The notes beneath the pieces are model-generated. The model did no database searches and was not told the origin of the DNA. It worked only from the letters and a program-made list of their open reading frames with translations. Positions 24,501 through 36,900 of a stretch of DNA of 62,000 nucleotides are shown here, one piece after another. This DNA is from Zygnema cylindricum (taxonomy: Eukaryota > Streptophyta > Zygnematophyceae > Zygnematales > Zygnemataceae): positions 39,206-101,205 of the forward strand of contig JBBHKE010003167.1 of assembly GCA_037447655.1 (NCBI GenBank). Direction: 5' to 3'. Every line of letters starts with the position of its first letter. Position 1 is the stretch's first letter. Position numbers and translations under genes: made by a program.

Positions 24501-26620
24501 CCAAATAGAAGTAGAAAGACCACCCATCCTAGAATGACTAGAAGAAGTCTGCAACGGAAAATCCCCCTTAATACTTTTTATGAAATGAGATCGACTCGAA
24601 AGCAAAATGCTCAAATGATTGAAAACGCTTTAAGGCAAGGCAAGTCCACATTTGAGAGTCATATTACAGGGATACGCAATGCCCTCAGAACAATTTGGAC
24701 ATGGAAATATTTGACAGGGAGCTGACTGCAGCCAATAATCTGAAGTTTTCCCTCTATATTTGTCTCTCTGTTTCTCTCTCTTTATATCTCTCTCTAGATC
24801 GCGCTCTCTCTATTTCACTCTTTCTCTCCCTTACCTCTCGCATTATTTACAATAAGGACAGCTTTTGTCTACAAACCTGACAGGAAAGAGGATAACATAT
24901 CGAACAACAACGCCCATACACCAAAGAGGGAAAAGGTATACATTCCAGTTCCAAGGCTCTGGAGCATTGGATCTAAAACAGCGAGTAAAAGAATCCTGCA
25001 AGGCTTCAACTTCCAACCTATTAGTTGTTCTTCCAAAAATCCAAGAATCCTGGAGTAATATCTTGCAGCCCCAGAAAACTTAGGAACAAATAAAAATATA
25101 TATATATATATCAAATTTTGGCCCATTGGGAAAAAGGGGCTTACATCCACAATAGCACTGGCAGCTTCGTTCAGCGTAGGAGAGATATCCAACAATTCAT
25201 TTCTGAAATAAGTAGAGTCAAGAAAATTCAAAGTGACCTTCTAGCTCTGTTTTGATAATATCGCACATTTATGAATAATTTGAAGCCCATTTATAGTGTA
25301 ACATATCCTCCTTTTACTATTAAGTCCAGCTGGTACACCGCCCATCATTATAAGAGTAAAGGAATTATTCGCATGAATGCGAAATTAGCATGTATAACAC
25401 TAATTTAATTGTATTCCATTCCCCAGAATAGTTTTGTTAACACTATTTTGTCATTGGGCCAAAAAAAGTCGCGACCGAATTAGTGCATTCAACTCTAATA
25501 CCGGTGGGCTGTGTAGTTTGCCTATAACTGCATTTGCCAATATTTCAAGCGCAACAAATCAGTCTGGTTCGAATAAATAAATGAATGGTATACAAAGCCA
25601 GACGGCTGCTCAGTACAAACTTCCTTATTTCATGGCTTGCATGAATTTGATGTAGAGATGATAACGTGGCCACATTGAAGAAAAACAAAAGCAGAAATGT
25701 GGAGGTGAGGGAAGGGGTAAAAAGAGAGAAAGAGGGAGAGAAATAGAGAGCACAAAAAGGGGAGAGAGAGAGACAGGGGGAGAGGGAGAGGGAGAGATAG
25801 AGAGAGGGAGAGAGAGAGGGACGGAGGGAAAGGGAGGGAGGGAGAGGGAGAAAGAAAGAGAGAGAGAGAGACAGAGAGAGAGAGAAAGAGAGCGAGAGAG
25901 AGAAGTGAGAGAGAGTGAGAGAGATAGAGGGAGAGAAAAAGAGAGGAGGGAGAGAGAGAGAGAGATCATAATGCACTATTAACAAAAACAGATGAAGGAG
26001 GAAGAACATGAAGGAGGGATACAGCAAGCTTTTTCTATGTCCAGCAGAATCTGTGGAAATTCCTTCGACAAGAAGCTCTTCCACATGCTTTTGGTACAAG
26101 TCAAGCTCCGACTCTGAGGGTCCAAAAAGTGGGGCGTCACGTTGACCACTGGGAATGGCCGCCCAACTCCCCAAACCTTATTAAACTCGCGACCAAGCTG
26201 ACCCTAAAACCACTAAAAAGAACCCAACCGAAATTCTAAAAAAAAAACCTTAACAAAAACATCCTAACCAAGTAACCCTAAAAAATTAACCCTAAAAGAA
26301 TAACTTTAAAAAAGTAACTTTAAAATACACACAAGGAAAAACTACAAAAAAAGAAACCTAGAGCCGTCAGTTACTTCTTGCGTTATAGACACCTTCCAGA
26401 GCTGTTCAAAACACGACAAACTATATACGCCACGTGATTTTTTCATTAAAAGTGAACATATAAATTCATTTTCAAAAACAAATCAGTTCACTACAAGCTT
26501 GGCTTCAAAAGGATTTTGACATCCTGCACACCTACATTTTGATGTTAGCAAATGATGATAAAAGAAAAAGAAAAAAAGCAAAACACACCTTGTTCTTGTA
26601 GCAGGCCGATAGAGTGACAT
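18512..26620 (-). CDS. GPAT9: Glycerol-3-phosphate acyltransferase 9 (ER, first step of glycerolipid synthesis), spliced
   Basis: Transfers an acyl group to sn-1 of glycerol-3-phosphate at the ER, the entry step to membrane lipids and triacylglycerol (family knowledge). Exons, 5' to 3': 26620-26589, 26148-26023, 25202-25145, 24995-24877, 24548-24449, 23862-23767, 22915-22819, 22063-21976, 21556-21460, 21098-21013, 20211-20092, 19460-19362, 18584-18512; every junction keeps phase. Key parts: LLDISPTLNEAASAIVD; membrane segments near YLFPLWCMGVVVRYVILFPV and LGWVVFLLLFGPVHFLL; acyltransferase block I NHTSMID (182-188), GCIWFNR, block III FPEGT (255-259) and CPIAIKY. Length to the last confident exon is about 397 aa against roughly 376 in Arabidopsis; the QAKYADEIARRIE exon matches the plant C terminus, then a Ser/Asp-rich extension follows. 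The first exon (MSLYRPATRTS) rests on splice phase only. Stop position unresolved. Confidence 0.93.
18860..19045. mobile_element. MITE fragment, TACACCG superfamily
   Basis: CACTGTTAATAACACAAG, CTTAATAACACT and GGCCACGTCACT match internal parts of other copies, but the termini are eroded. In a GPAT9 intron. Confidence 0.5.
19090..19285. repeat. Degenerate tandem repeat, about 50-60 bp unit
   Basis: Five or so copies of TACCAAGACAGAGATAAGCTT followed by a CTTCTTACTT-like spacer, in the last confident GPAT9 intron. Confidence 0.75.
19482..19664. mobile_element. MITE, TACACCG superfamily (GCCCATCG type)
   Basis: Left end TACACCGCCCATCGCTATTA, right end CTAATGACGATGGACACT; internal TTGCCACGTGGC. 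It lies about 20 bp upstream (sense) of the acceptor of GPAT9 exon 12 (19461-19462). Confidence 0.85.
19672..20121. repeat. Two tandem 220-230 bp units that include the 3' end of GPAT9 exon 11
   Basis: Unit 1 (about 19672-19892) and unit 2 (about 19905-20121) share ACACCAAGG, ATGCTAAAAATC, TACGTGGGTGGTA-like blocks and AAGTGATTACCGTT followed by AAACTCAATGGATG. In unit 2 this last block is the end of exon 11 and its donor; in unit 1 it is a decayed copy inside the intron. Confidence 0.8.
20362..20468. repeat. Direct repeat flanking the GA tract, copy 1
   Basis: GAAGGAGTGAGGGCGAGGCA, then TTGCATCGTGGAATCGGGCG and TTTCAATTCTTTC; the same text recurs at 20656-20749, bracketing the main GA tract in GPAT9 intron 10. 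Confidence 0.9.
20468..20998. repeat. Long GA-rich tract in GPAT9 intron 10, with second copy of the flanking repeat
   Basis: GGGAGAGA-type purine array, interrupted at 20656-20749 by the second direct repeat and continuing to about 20998. Pyrimidine on the sense strand. It produces several overlapping 90-214 aa open frames of pure Arg/Glu/Gly or Ser/Leu/Pro that are not genes. Confidence 0.95.
21172..21300. mobile_element. Hairpin MITE of a second family
   Basis: TTCAAATATGCGAAACAATTGG at the left (21179) pairs with CCAATTGTTTTCGCCG at the right; inner GTGGTTACC arms also pair. Same outer arms at 44922-45058. Confidence 0.7.
21716..21897. repeat. GA-rich tract in GPAT9 intron 8
   Basis: Purine array of GGAGAAGGAGA/GGGAGAGGG units; CT on the sense strand. 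Confidence 0.9.
22090..22340. repeat. Degenerate repeat of TTTTGATCCTTGATGAG-like units
   Basis: Repeated words TTTTGATC, GATCCT and GATGAG or GAGAATTTTGATC through a GPAT9 intron; strongly diverged. Confidence 0.6.
22400..22686. mobile_element. Small inverted-repeat element filled with GACCAAAA units
   Basis: Termini TAGGCATATTCTCACTTAC and GTAAGTGAGAACATGCCTA are inverted copies. The interior is an array of TTGACCAAAAAATGACCAAA-like units with a short inverted stretch (TTTTTTGGTCA) near the left, and a third partial terminus (AGTGAGATATGCCCAGTA) near 22487. In GPAT9 intron 7. Confidence 0.75.
23100..23450. repeat. CT-rich then GA-rich low-complexity patches
   Basis: 23105-23210 is CT-rich and 23395-23445 GA-rich on the plus strand, inside GPAT9 intron 6. 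The first is an exception to the sense-CT trend. Confidence 0.7.
24008..24191. mobile_element. MITE, TACACCG superfamily (GCCCATCG type)
   Basis: Right end CTAATACCGATGGGCAGTGT; internal AAATTATGTTTTGCCACG as in the copy at 19482; left terminus eroded. GPAT9 intron 5. Confidence 0.75.
24755..24845. repeat. CT-rich tract
   Basis: TCTCTCTG/TCTCTATTTC units in GPAT9 intron 4; purine-rich on the sense strand, so an exception to the trend. Confidence 0.8.
25334..25515. mobile_element. MITE, TACACCG superfamily (GCCCATCG type)
   Basis: 182 bp; left TACACCGCCCATCATTATAA, right CTAATACCGGTGGGCTGTGT ending in A; internal AAAGTCGCGACCGAATTAGT. GPAT9 intron 2. Confidence 0.85.
25695..25970. repeat. 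GA-rich tract in GPAT9 intron 2
   Basis: GGGAGAGAGA-type array; CT on the sense strand; gives spurious Ser/Leu frames on the minus strand. Confidence 0.95.
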
Positions 26621-26727
26621 GTTGACTATGCTTCTCCTCCAAGAATGAGGAGGCAACTCGTTCAAAATTTCAAATCATAGAAATAGAAGTCACTTCATAG
26701 AGATGTTACTTCGTTTTTTCGGTACGG

Positions 26728-26942
26728 AACACCTTGAATCGCTATTAGCGTCAAAATGTTTTTTTCACCACTTTAATCATCAATTTCCCGTGCACACGTG
26801 TTTGGTTTCCGTACGATGTCGACCAATCGGAAGGGGAGATCCTTAACTTTCCATCGTAAGCGTTGGACTAATAATTCGACAAGTGTGCACGGAGAAAATA
26901 TGCTTTAAGGCAGCAGCGAAAGAAACTTTAATTCACGGTGTA
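26728..26942. mobile_element. MITE, long-stem type, in the GPAT9 5' flank
   Basis: Left ACACCTTGAATCGCTATTAG, right TTTAATTCACGGTGTA; inner arms CCGTGCACACGTG and AGTGTGCACGGAG pair. Starts 107 bp upstream of the proposed GPAT9 ATG. Confidence 0.75.
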
Positions 26943-27494
26943 CTGTACCAGTGTTGGTTGTGACTTTCGGGGGGAGTTTTCCTTAGCACTCTACAACTCC
27001 GCTTATTTGTTTTAAAGTGCGACCGCGATGAATCTTTTGACTGCGCACTTCATCACTACAGTAATTTCCTTAAAATGCGAATCCTTATGTTGCATACCGC
27101 ACCAAATTTTAGGCGATCTACAGCTGTCCGATATTCCGCCACTCTGCTTTGATGCCATTTATTATACGACACGGTGCTGTCCATTGGAAAATCGCCACGC
27201 GGCAGATCCGCCCCTCGAATCTCCTGCCACGCGTCTCTAGCTGGTCGCCGCGTGTCACTGAGCGGAGGCGGGACGACCACGTAGGATAGGTGTCGGTTTC
27301 GAATCGGACCGGGGACATATCCAGTGTCCTACTTATCACCTTATTGCCTGTTTTCTAAACGTTTTATTTTGGACCTTTTAGCTGGCAAGGTAACGACTAA
27401 CGGCCGTTTGCTCTTGCGTCTGCTTCTCCCGACTGTTTTCTTATTTACTTCCATTTGGTTAGCTCTCACTGTTTTCATAATCTTGGTACAATGC
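26943..27494. other. GPAT9 upstream region, locally GC-rich
   Basis: 27170-27310 is clearly richer in G+C and CpG than its surroundings; no gene or RNA recognised. It may hold promoter elements for GPAT9, but this is inference. Confidence 0.35.
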
Positions 27495-28728
27495 TACACC
27501 GCCAATCGTTATTAGCGTGTAAGTTTTTTTAGCGTATAAAAATAATTACCGTGGTGTACGCTATTTAAGAATTTGAAAATTTTGGAAAAAATCATACATT
27601 CTAAGGGCGTGCCCCCATGTAACCGATATTTTGAAACGTTATTTTGGAATTTAGCGCTGATTTTACGGTGTACTTTTCAAAGTGTGCCTATGTCAATCGT
27701 TACTTGCGCGTTCATTATTTTGAATATGTGGCAGTTGTACACGTCGCCAATACTTGCGACACCTGTAGACGCCAACAAACTGCTGACATTTGTAGACGCC
27801 AACGATCTCGGAACAAACTGCGGACATTTGTACGCCGCAAGGGACAATTGTCGACGCCAACTGTCATTTGTTGACGCCCACACGTGAACGACATAAGCAA
27901 TCGCCTACGTCTACAAAATGACATTTGTAGACGCCCACAAGTGGACAACATAAGCAAACGGACAAACAATTTTTTTTTCGTGTATTCTCCCAACTGCAAA
28001 AAAACAAATGAAAACTTTTGACGCGTGCAACCCAGAATTTCTATTCGTCAATAGGGTAGTATTTTGATTAAAAGCAGGTCGCGATTTGATTTCATTGCAA
28101 GTGTGAAGATGAGCTGGAAGTAGGTCGCGATGATAATACTGCTAAATCGCCGTACCTTTCAGGTTCCAAGATGACGCAAAATGTATTTGAGTTTTTGCCC
28201 ATTTTTCGTACGGCGTAATATTTTCAAGTAGGAAGTCCCATTTTCTGTGTAAACGACAGAAAAAAACCCTTACTTGAACACATTGGGACACGCCCTAATT
28301 GTTTGATTATGGTAACTTAGATCTTTGAAAAAAAAAATGTCTGTCGCAAACATGCTTACACTAATATAGGTCACCGTACACAATCTGACAAATCGTACAC
28401 AAATCGTACATTCACACGGTCGAAACGCGGTTGTCGGACGAATATGTGCGAACGGGATTTTTTACGACCTAGTTTTTTTTCTTTTTTAGAACGCACATTC
28501 TCATGTGTCCGCGGTTACTAAAACTAATTTATTGTACTTTTTAACTTAAAAAGGTACATTTATGTACGGTCTGACATTGACCGTACACCACTCTATTTAA
28601 GAGACAACGTACTGAATATAACCCTAAATAGAATAAAGAAAAAAATAGAATGAACTACACTAATGGAGAATAATAAAAAAAGCGGGACGGAATTAGCGTA
28701 CACAACGCTAATAACGATTGGCGGTGTA
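27495..28728. mobile_element. 1.23 kb non-autonomous inverted-repeat DNA transposon
   Basis: Left end TACACCGCCAATCGTTATTA and right end TAATAACGATTGGCGGTGTA are perfect inverted copies over at least 20 bp, continuing AGCGT/ACGCT. Inside: a minisatellite of ACATTTGTAGACGCCAAC-like units at about 27745-27960, an inverted GGGCGTG/CACGCCC pair, and no transposase-like frame. Flanked by TA only. The same termini as the MITE superfamily make it a longer relative. Confidence 0.88.
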
Positions 28729-28736
28729 CTGTACTG

Positions 28737-28944
28737 TACACTGCCCATCGTGTTATTATTAGCGTTTAGGATTTATTGGGTGTTAATTCCAAATTTGAAT
28801 ACACAATACCAATTTAGTGCAAGGAGACGTGGCAAATTGTAATCCACTCCCTTGAATAATTTTCTTAAAACTATTGCATGATCTTCGGCTTAAAAAAAGT
28901 CGTAACCAAATGTGTTATTAACTCTAATAACGATGGGAAGCGTA
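28737..28944. mobile_element. MITE, TACACCG superfamily (GCCCATCG type)
   Basis: Left TACACTGCCCATCGTGTTAT, right CTAATAACGATGGGAAGCGT; internal AAGGAGACGTGGCAAATTG. Eight bases (CTGTACTG) separate it from the 1.23 kb element. Confidence 0.85.
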
Positions 28945-30946
28945 GTTCTTCCTCATTTTCATCGACTTCCTCTTCTTCTCCCTCTGAAGTAGTTTAACTC
29001 TCCCTCGCCTTTTCCGTGACCTACTTCCCTAATAAGCTTAATGTATCACTTCCCTTCATTTGAAACATCGTTTTATGAACGGCTTCTCACACTTTCTCAA
29101 AAGTGACCTTCTTCGGCACACTGAAAGCATCTAAATGCTTAACATGCAGCTTTAGGAAAAAGCATAGAAAAGTAAATGTAAAAATATTGCTTCTAACTAA
29201 CTCTCCAAACCTAGATTTTGGGTTTTCCATTGGAGGCTCGAGTGATTTCTGATAAAGGCTACAATTGGTTACCATGCCTCCTTTTGATGAATTTTAACTT
29301 CTTGGACTATCCTTACCATGTTCGTCTTGTCCATTCATCATGTTATTTTGACTTGACCTCCAATTGGTTACACTTCACATTTCGGCTTGTTTATGTGCTT
29401 TAATGGAACGACACCTTTTTTCCATAGCCTCCACCCTTCAGTTTACTATTATTTTAGCAAGGAAGGGAAGGCCCTTCCTATATTAAGCAGCCTATTATGA
29501 TAAAAAAAAGTATAATAAGCTTAATTAAAACACAAAATTGTAGACCATCTGAGAAAAGGGCAAAGCAAGGGTGGAAAATGTCACAAGATCAAACAAAAAA
29601 AAGTCAAAAACCCACTGCCAAAAGAAAGTGACAAACAAAAAAAGGCGAGTTTTATGGTGTAATAGCCATTGATATATATCCAATGGTTGACCCCGGTAAC
29701 TATACCGTGTATGGCTTTAGCGTTAATGTATTTTTACAGCAGGTAGTAATCCTTCTGTGGTTTCTTCTTAGCTATGCTTTTGCTCAAATAGCAAATGCCT
29801 AAAATTCACATACCAAGAACACCCGACCATATTTCCTCCCTGAATGTAGGGTTTCCAAGCAAACGTGCACATTAGACCTCATATCAGTAACTTGCCATTA
29901 AAAAAAATTATTGACAGGTCATAATAAAGCAATCCTAGGCGCCAAAATTGCAAGATCCTTGGACGTACTGGAGGGGCAAGTCTTGTGACGCAAATTCCAT
30001 GCCTTAGATTGGGCGTCACACCATGAATCGCTATTAGCATCAACATTTCTTTTCACAAATTTGAACAATTTTTCTCCGTACGCGTGTGTCCGAATTGTGT
30101 CCGGGCATCGCCGATTGCAATGTAACATCCTTACTTCTCCAACGCAACCGTCAACAGGACTATACGATTTTAGTGGTTAAAACATTGCTAAACGTAAAAT
30201 CTTACAGCTTATTATTACAATTGTTACACGGATGGCATGCCAAACTGTGTCGAGCTGTACTCCAACATTCTTGCTTCCGATGGTTGTATTTCATATTCGA
30301 GACTATACCCTACTGCTTGTCTGAACAAAATTTGGTTAATGACCATCATCTGATTCATGATCAAGATGTCTAAGCGAAGCATATCACAATGTATAGCACT
30401 TGCCTCTAACTCAACTTTTAAATTCGGTAGCATCAAAACCTTGCCGCCCTTTTTTTCCCAATTCCAGATTATTATCATTGAGTTTCTTCTATACTGCGTC
30501 ACCTTCTTTTTTTACCCCATTTCGATCCTCAAAACCAGCATAAAAAGACCTAGCAAATGAACGAATCAGGTTTACCATTATCCACTTTGCCACTACCAAA
30601 CCCGAGATTGTCTACACGCTTAAATTTGGTGGTTTCAAAAATGAATTCATAGTAGCAAGAGGCCACCAAATGACAATCACTCCATCCCAGCCTTAAAAGT
30701 ACTCGCTAAACAGTGAAGGGCGCACCACAACAAAAATAATATGCAACGATCACATCACATTATGAACCCATTACATATTTCACTTTGACAGCATGAGAAA
30801 CGTTACACAGAATTCAAACCGATTTCAGCGACAGCTCATCAATCACAACACATTAACCAAAAGACTCAACATTTCCTCGTGATTTAGCTCATCAATTACG
30901 ATCGATAACCAAAACACTCAACAGTTCCCCATACTTAGCCCATCAA
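28945..30946. other. Intergenic DNA between GPAT9 and the helicase
   Basis: AT-rich; short frames such as 29087-29275 (minus) match nothing I know. 29538-29610 belongs to a dispersed repeat also seen near 43815-43915 (GGGCAAA, AAAATGTCA, CAAGATCAAACAAA). A MITE end lies at about 30016. The helicase 3' UTR must fall near 30946 but no poly(A) signal was chosen. Confidence 0.4.
30016..30180. mobile_element. MITE fragment, long-stem type
   Basis: Left end CACACCATGAATCGCTATTA and following TTTTTCTCCGTACGCGTGTG resemble the element at 26728; the right end is lost or unrecognisable. Confidence 0.5.
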
Positions 30947-33900
30947 TCACGATACATATTCCATAGCGCTCAACAGTTCCCCATGCTTCTCCATGTAGTC
31001 AAGCATACGCTTGAGGAATGGATCGTGACTGACGGTGTCACTGTCACAAACAATACAACATTGTCTCCGAGCTCGAGTGACGGCAACATTCATGCGCCGA
31101 TTGTCTGCCAGGAAACCAACCTGCAAGAAGTCCCCACACAACTCTAGAGTGTCAATTTAACACATCGGGGTGGCAATATCTCGAGAGTCTTTCCATTACT
31201 ATTAAGAGCAGTCTGGTTTGGTGTTCATGTGTCTGTAAACGAGTTCAAACGGCTGATTGTAAGACTTGTCTCTGGACTAGGATCCATAGCAAACAGTTCT
31301 AAAAAACCCAGTTTGTATCTTTGTATCGCTGTATCTGTGTCCGGTTCAGTTCCATCTCACACATCATTTTCCTGGTTCAAAGTTTACAAAAGCATCCAAA
31401 TGTAATCTCTGCCCTCGGTTTTAACAAATCTCCACCATTCTTCAGCAAATTCGTTACATATCTGCAACTGCCCTGGTCAAACCTTCACCCAACTAGACTT
31501 TGACCAGAACTATGGTCAACTTGATATATTATTACAGGTGCACAATGACAAAAATATAACTGCTTTTATTGTCCATCGATTTCAGCACTCTCAACGACTT
31601 CTGGGAAAGAAATCTCAGCAGGAAAAATGAACAGTTGTTTTACAAAAAGGAGACGGAGATGCTTTCAAGTAAACTAAGCCATGTTAAACCGAAAATTACC
31701 AACTTTCACGAAAACAGAATAAGGTTACATATCCTACCTCTCTTGAATCATTCGATCGAACCATTGAAATTATTATTGCTTCCTTCTCACGCCCTTGGAA
31801 ACCGTCGACAGTACTGATCTCGATGCTTGCCATATCTTTTTCTTCTGCTCTCATCTCCTTCAACAGGCCCACCTACAGCACAAAAACCTCCCTTGCCCTT
31901 TCCTTAACTAAAGAAGGAAACATTTTTTTTAGACACGAAATGTGAAGATTCCGAGATATTAACCATCTCAAGAAAACCTTTTCCAAATCCGAGACTTCGA
32001 GCCTCCCTTGCGAGAACTCACAGAAAGGTTGCATACTCAAGACTCTATAACCATCGAAGTTGCATGGCCTCAAATAAAGAACAAGCTGTTGATGGTAAAT
32101 GACTTCCTGTCGCGTAGACATTCACAGATCAAGACGAAGAACTTTTAATCATTGCAAATTAGTAACACCTTCATGAATTTACCTTGAAGAATTTTAGGCA
32201 AATTTGTGTCTGCGATTTCTGTCGCTATTGGCCAGTAACGCCAATATCGTACAGAAAACTGTACAAATCATACACTTTTCTGTGCGATTACTACGATCAC
32301 TGGCCAGTAACGAGAGATATCGCTACGCATAATCACCGTATTACTGCAAAATAGCGATTAACAGGATCCAATATTTCACCTGAGCACTGTAAGGAGTAAT
32401 GATTCCAATGTCGGCACCAGTCAACCCGGCGGCCATAAGCCTCCGAGCATGTTGCAATACCACTGATGCTTCTCCAGCATTCTGTCTACTTCCTCCTTCC
32501 TCCTCCATCTCCTCCATATCACAACCAGCCGTGTCAATCAGCACCAAAGCTGGATCTGCTTCCGAGCTCTGCTTGACACTCTCGAGATCAGTTAACTTAT
32601 GTTTGGCAACACTTGCATGAGCGGTTATCTTTCCATCATACAACTCCTCCGATGACCACCGCATGATGTTTACATGCATTCTGTACTGCACTGTGAGCAT
32701 AGCTATGGCCTGCAATCACACATCCAAAAGAATCCGATACACCCTGAAATCGCTATTAGCGGTTGAGAAATATAAAACGTGGGTTTATTTTAGTGTTACT
32801 AATTCTGATTTAGGTTCGATCGACTGAACAATTTCAACTGCTTACCAAATTAGTGTAGAGGAAAAAGCTATTGGTATAATTAACGAAATTTGTGTTCAGG
32901 GGCCAAAAAAAACCGGCACCAAATCAGTGTTATTAACTCAAATAGCGATTCACGGTGTAGCAAACAGCTTAAATTGTGGATCCAACGTTAAAGCGCGATC
33001 AGAAAAACATGTCCTTGTACTCTCTAAGCTTAAGATCACTAGATTTATGAAGCATATCCGGGTTAACAGGACTTTTACATATGAGTGTAATTCGGCAGCA
33101 AAAGTAAAGCATCAACCGAGGACAGGCAGGTCCAGCTGAGCCTCTCTAAGGCTCGTTATTATGCGGAATAGTATCCACACCCTAAAGTCACAAGCACACA
33201 AGCTTCTGTACCCCTGCTGGTTGGGTTTGAAATTTGTTAGCGCATCCTGTACTTGGCTAAATACATTCTTAACCATTACCAGTGTAAATCCTTTTCTTTC
33301 GCACCTGCCCGGACAGTATGCTTTGAGCTGTTACATTGCGGAACAAACACCAATAGGGGTCAACAAAGTAACTGACATAGGCACCATCAGCTTTGAGAGT
33401 GGATACATATGGAAGTTTGAGCATAGAAGGGCAAATGTAGAATGAGATACCTCCATATGACTTGCACATTTAGAAAAGAGCACTTAACTATGGTATTAAA
33501 CTGCAACAACTGCGCCAAATCGTCAAGTCAAATGGGAAACCTTTTTTGCTTAAACGAGTTTATACCGCATCTTGAGAATCTTACATCTGGTCCCAACAAG
33601 CTTGCGAGACGCTCAAATAGAGTGATTCCAAGGCCTTTCTTCTCTGCAACAGGGCTCTGGACGGTGGGAGGCAGTTGGAGGTGGTCTCCAGAGAGGAGAC
33701 AACGTCTTCCCTTGAGTAGAGCAGCCCAGCAAGCCACCTCCAATGCTTGGGCGGCCTCGTCAATGATCACAAGGTCAAATGTCGTCCTCTGAAAGAACAT
33801 TAAAAGGATGAGAAGGCAAAAACCAATTGATAAATAGTGAGTCATTCTCATTCCCTGCATCAGTTCATGAGTTTGATGATGACTTCAAGGTGGCTCGCTA

Positions 33901-36900
33901 CAATAATTGACGGAAAATGACAGGAATTTGGCATGCTCATATCTCTTTCTTGCCTCTTAGACCATCAAACACAAACATAATGCAGGAGCTGACACGAAAA
34001 GTTCTTGCGGAAGGGAAACACTGCCAAAGGTTTTGTAGTTGTGCTAATTTACGCAACATATGCTTAAACAAATCAAATGTTAGATCTTTACAGCTTTGCC
34101 AATTATAACTATTATCACTATTATTATGTAGGTCACCATTGTGAAAAACCGAAGCTGTATTTAAAAAAAAAAAAAGTTGCGCACAAAAGTTTCACCCCAA
34201 AAGAAAAATCACAAGACAAAATCAAGTGGAGCTCCAAAATGAATCCAATTGGAGTAAATCAGGGCCAAGATGATAGCTTAGAATTCATGCTCTGATATTA
34301 AAGTGCGCATACATCTCCGTATAGGAACATGGCTTCTGCATTACCTCCAACTGACGTGATAGTGCTCCTGTCAAGGTAGTTAGCACCACAGAACTATCCT
34401 TGATAACAGATTCAACTGCGCGCTGCTGCCGCTGTTTCTCTTCCTTTGCAAGTTTTTTTAACTCCCGACGAAGTTCTCCTTTCTCTCTACGATCCTTTGT
34501 CTTAAGAAGTTTGCCATTGATCTGCTGCATCTCCTTGCGTACGTCATTGGCTAGAGCACTATTGTCTGTTTTAAGAACCTGAAAACTCAACAACAATATG
34601 GTCAGAGTTGAGTTGAGTTGAGTTGTGTTGAGTTGTGTTGTTTGAATTGAGTTAGAGATGTTGTTGTTGAATTTCCATGTTCCCATGTAGGTTGTTGGAT
34701 ACTCCACAATATGGTTATATTTCAGTCATCAACTGCAATAATTATTACAACTGCAGCTGCTGGCAGCAATCCAGTTACTGGTACTGCAGAAAAATAGTCA
34801 AGCAAATGTACGAGGTTGACCAGGGAGGCATAAGAGAACTGCACCCATTCCGAATTATGCTTTCCTCTAATTCATGTGCAAATGTCAATGTTCAAAACAA
34901 CACATGACATACATCCTTCAGGCATGCGAGTTTTCGATATGTTTACAAATATGGGCAAGCGTTGATTACAGAAATCCTCCCATTTAGCCCTTGAAACCCA
35001 TTCACACCCAAAACAGGAACTACAAACCACCATCTCCTGAACAGTTTGTTCTGCAAAAAGTTTAAGAAACAAAAGGAAGGCCACTGCCACAGGCAGAAAA
35101 AAAGTAAGAAAGTCCTGTATACTACCAGTGCGTCAAGAGCGCAATTAAGGACCGATGGTAGAAGTCGCGCCGGATGCCCGAGTCGTACAAGGGCGACCTT
35201 ATGACGTGATAAGCGTTCCACTATGTTGTCTACTGCAATATTGGAAGCAGCACAAGCCAGTATTTTACTACCACGTTTCACTTCTTGCAGAATCACCTGC
35301 AGTAAAATATCAACAACCGCTATATTTCAAAACCATTGTTTCAATACACATTCATGTTCCTCGTTGGAAGGGTTGGCCATTGAGACCATTTTGGCTCACT
35401 TTATTTTCTGAACTGTTGGAGAGTCAAATAGTGCCACGTTTACTGAATGCTTCAAAATCAGCTCTGAAAATGGAGAGAGAATAAGACTTTAAAATACCAT
35501 GTGACACTGATAAGCTAATCTAAGTGCAATCAACATTGCATCCCAGGAAGACAAATGGTCGCACCGGGTTTTCTGCTAACCTCAATAACAGTTGTAGTCT
35601 TGCCTGTCCCTGGGGGGCCATGAAGTAGCACAACGTCTGCAGCTCCAAGTGCTTTACTTACAGCAGCTCGTTGAGAATGGTCCAAACCTTTATTGAAGGG
35701 CGAGAACTCGGGAGACTTTTTGGCAAAAACAGCCCCCCTTGTGCCAAAGAGAACCTGCAGCAATATGATGATAAGAATTCCATTGCTTTGCTGGCATCAT
35801 TTTAAATTTGCTGAATAGTTTGACAGCAGAAATTTTGGTGACCCTTCACCACATTACCCAATGAAACATGTTTAGCTGAAAGCAAGTTATCCTTACAATA
35901 ACCTTAAAAAAATCAATCTGCATAAACAGCCACCTCAGAAACAATACATAGACAAGCGTGAAAATGGACACATAGGCAGGGTATCTAGCACATATCACTA
36001 ATTCATTTTGTGAGTGATCACTCCCGCCCAAAGGCACTTCATAAACATTAGGACTGCCAATTTGCATGGACAAACCTTTGTGTGCTTCTCATGTACAGTC
36101 GTACAGAAGGTTGACAACCCTTTAATCAGTCCAAGAAACCATGAAATCACATAACTAGAAATAGTACCTAAATGCCCACTTAAACGGAATCAGAAGGTAA
36201 AAAGTGCTGCAATCATGTCATTGGCACTGTACAAATGCAACTTAAAACGTACCGGCACAAGATCGCTAGCTGGACCTTTGATAACGCCTTTGCTTAGCTC
36301 CCCCAGTGTGTCCTGCACCTCAAAACACACTAAATGCATTCATTTCTATCTACTGCTGCAACCCAAGACCAAAAATTGCATTATAAATAGCCAAGAATGG
36401 CAACATAATTTGGTCAAGCAGCAAGAACCAGATGAGAAACTCAGCATTCAAACAAGAACCACTCCAGCAGAGAACAGATCACATCGAACAACGGCACAAA
36501 CTAACCGTATATGTCTCGAAACAAGCATAATTTGAAAAGCCGGACAGTTATCTCTTTGAAATAAAATTCATGAAGGAGAGATCGGATGGAGTATCAAAAG
36601 CAATGCCTTCTACTTGCTACTTCGAGGCGCATATGATCATACCTTCAAACGCTTGTAAGTGACATCATTAGTCAGCTTCTCGATTCGCAATGGCACATCT
36701 AAACCGTCTTCAGGCACATCATCAACGGCCACAGTGATAGCGCCATCTCTGACTCGATACACCACACCTTGGCCTATAGAAGGAGCAGTGGACTCCGCCT
36801 TGTTGGTCTTAATCGCGACAACATCATGTGGAGTGAACTTGTGAGGGGGTAGTAGTTCCGCTTTATTCGGTTTGAGAATTAGCAATGTTTTGCCAAGAAG

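Noticed and set aside
26210-26345. Telomere-like CCCTAAA words (AACCCTAAAAA)
   Set aside because: Only loose, irregular AT-rich occurrences with varying spacing; no array.
27285-27305. B-box-like GGTTTCGAATC suggesting a tRNA
   Set aside because: No matching A box or cloverleaf could be drawn around it.
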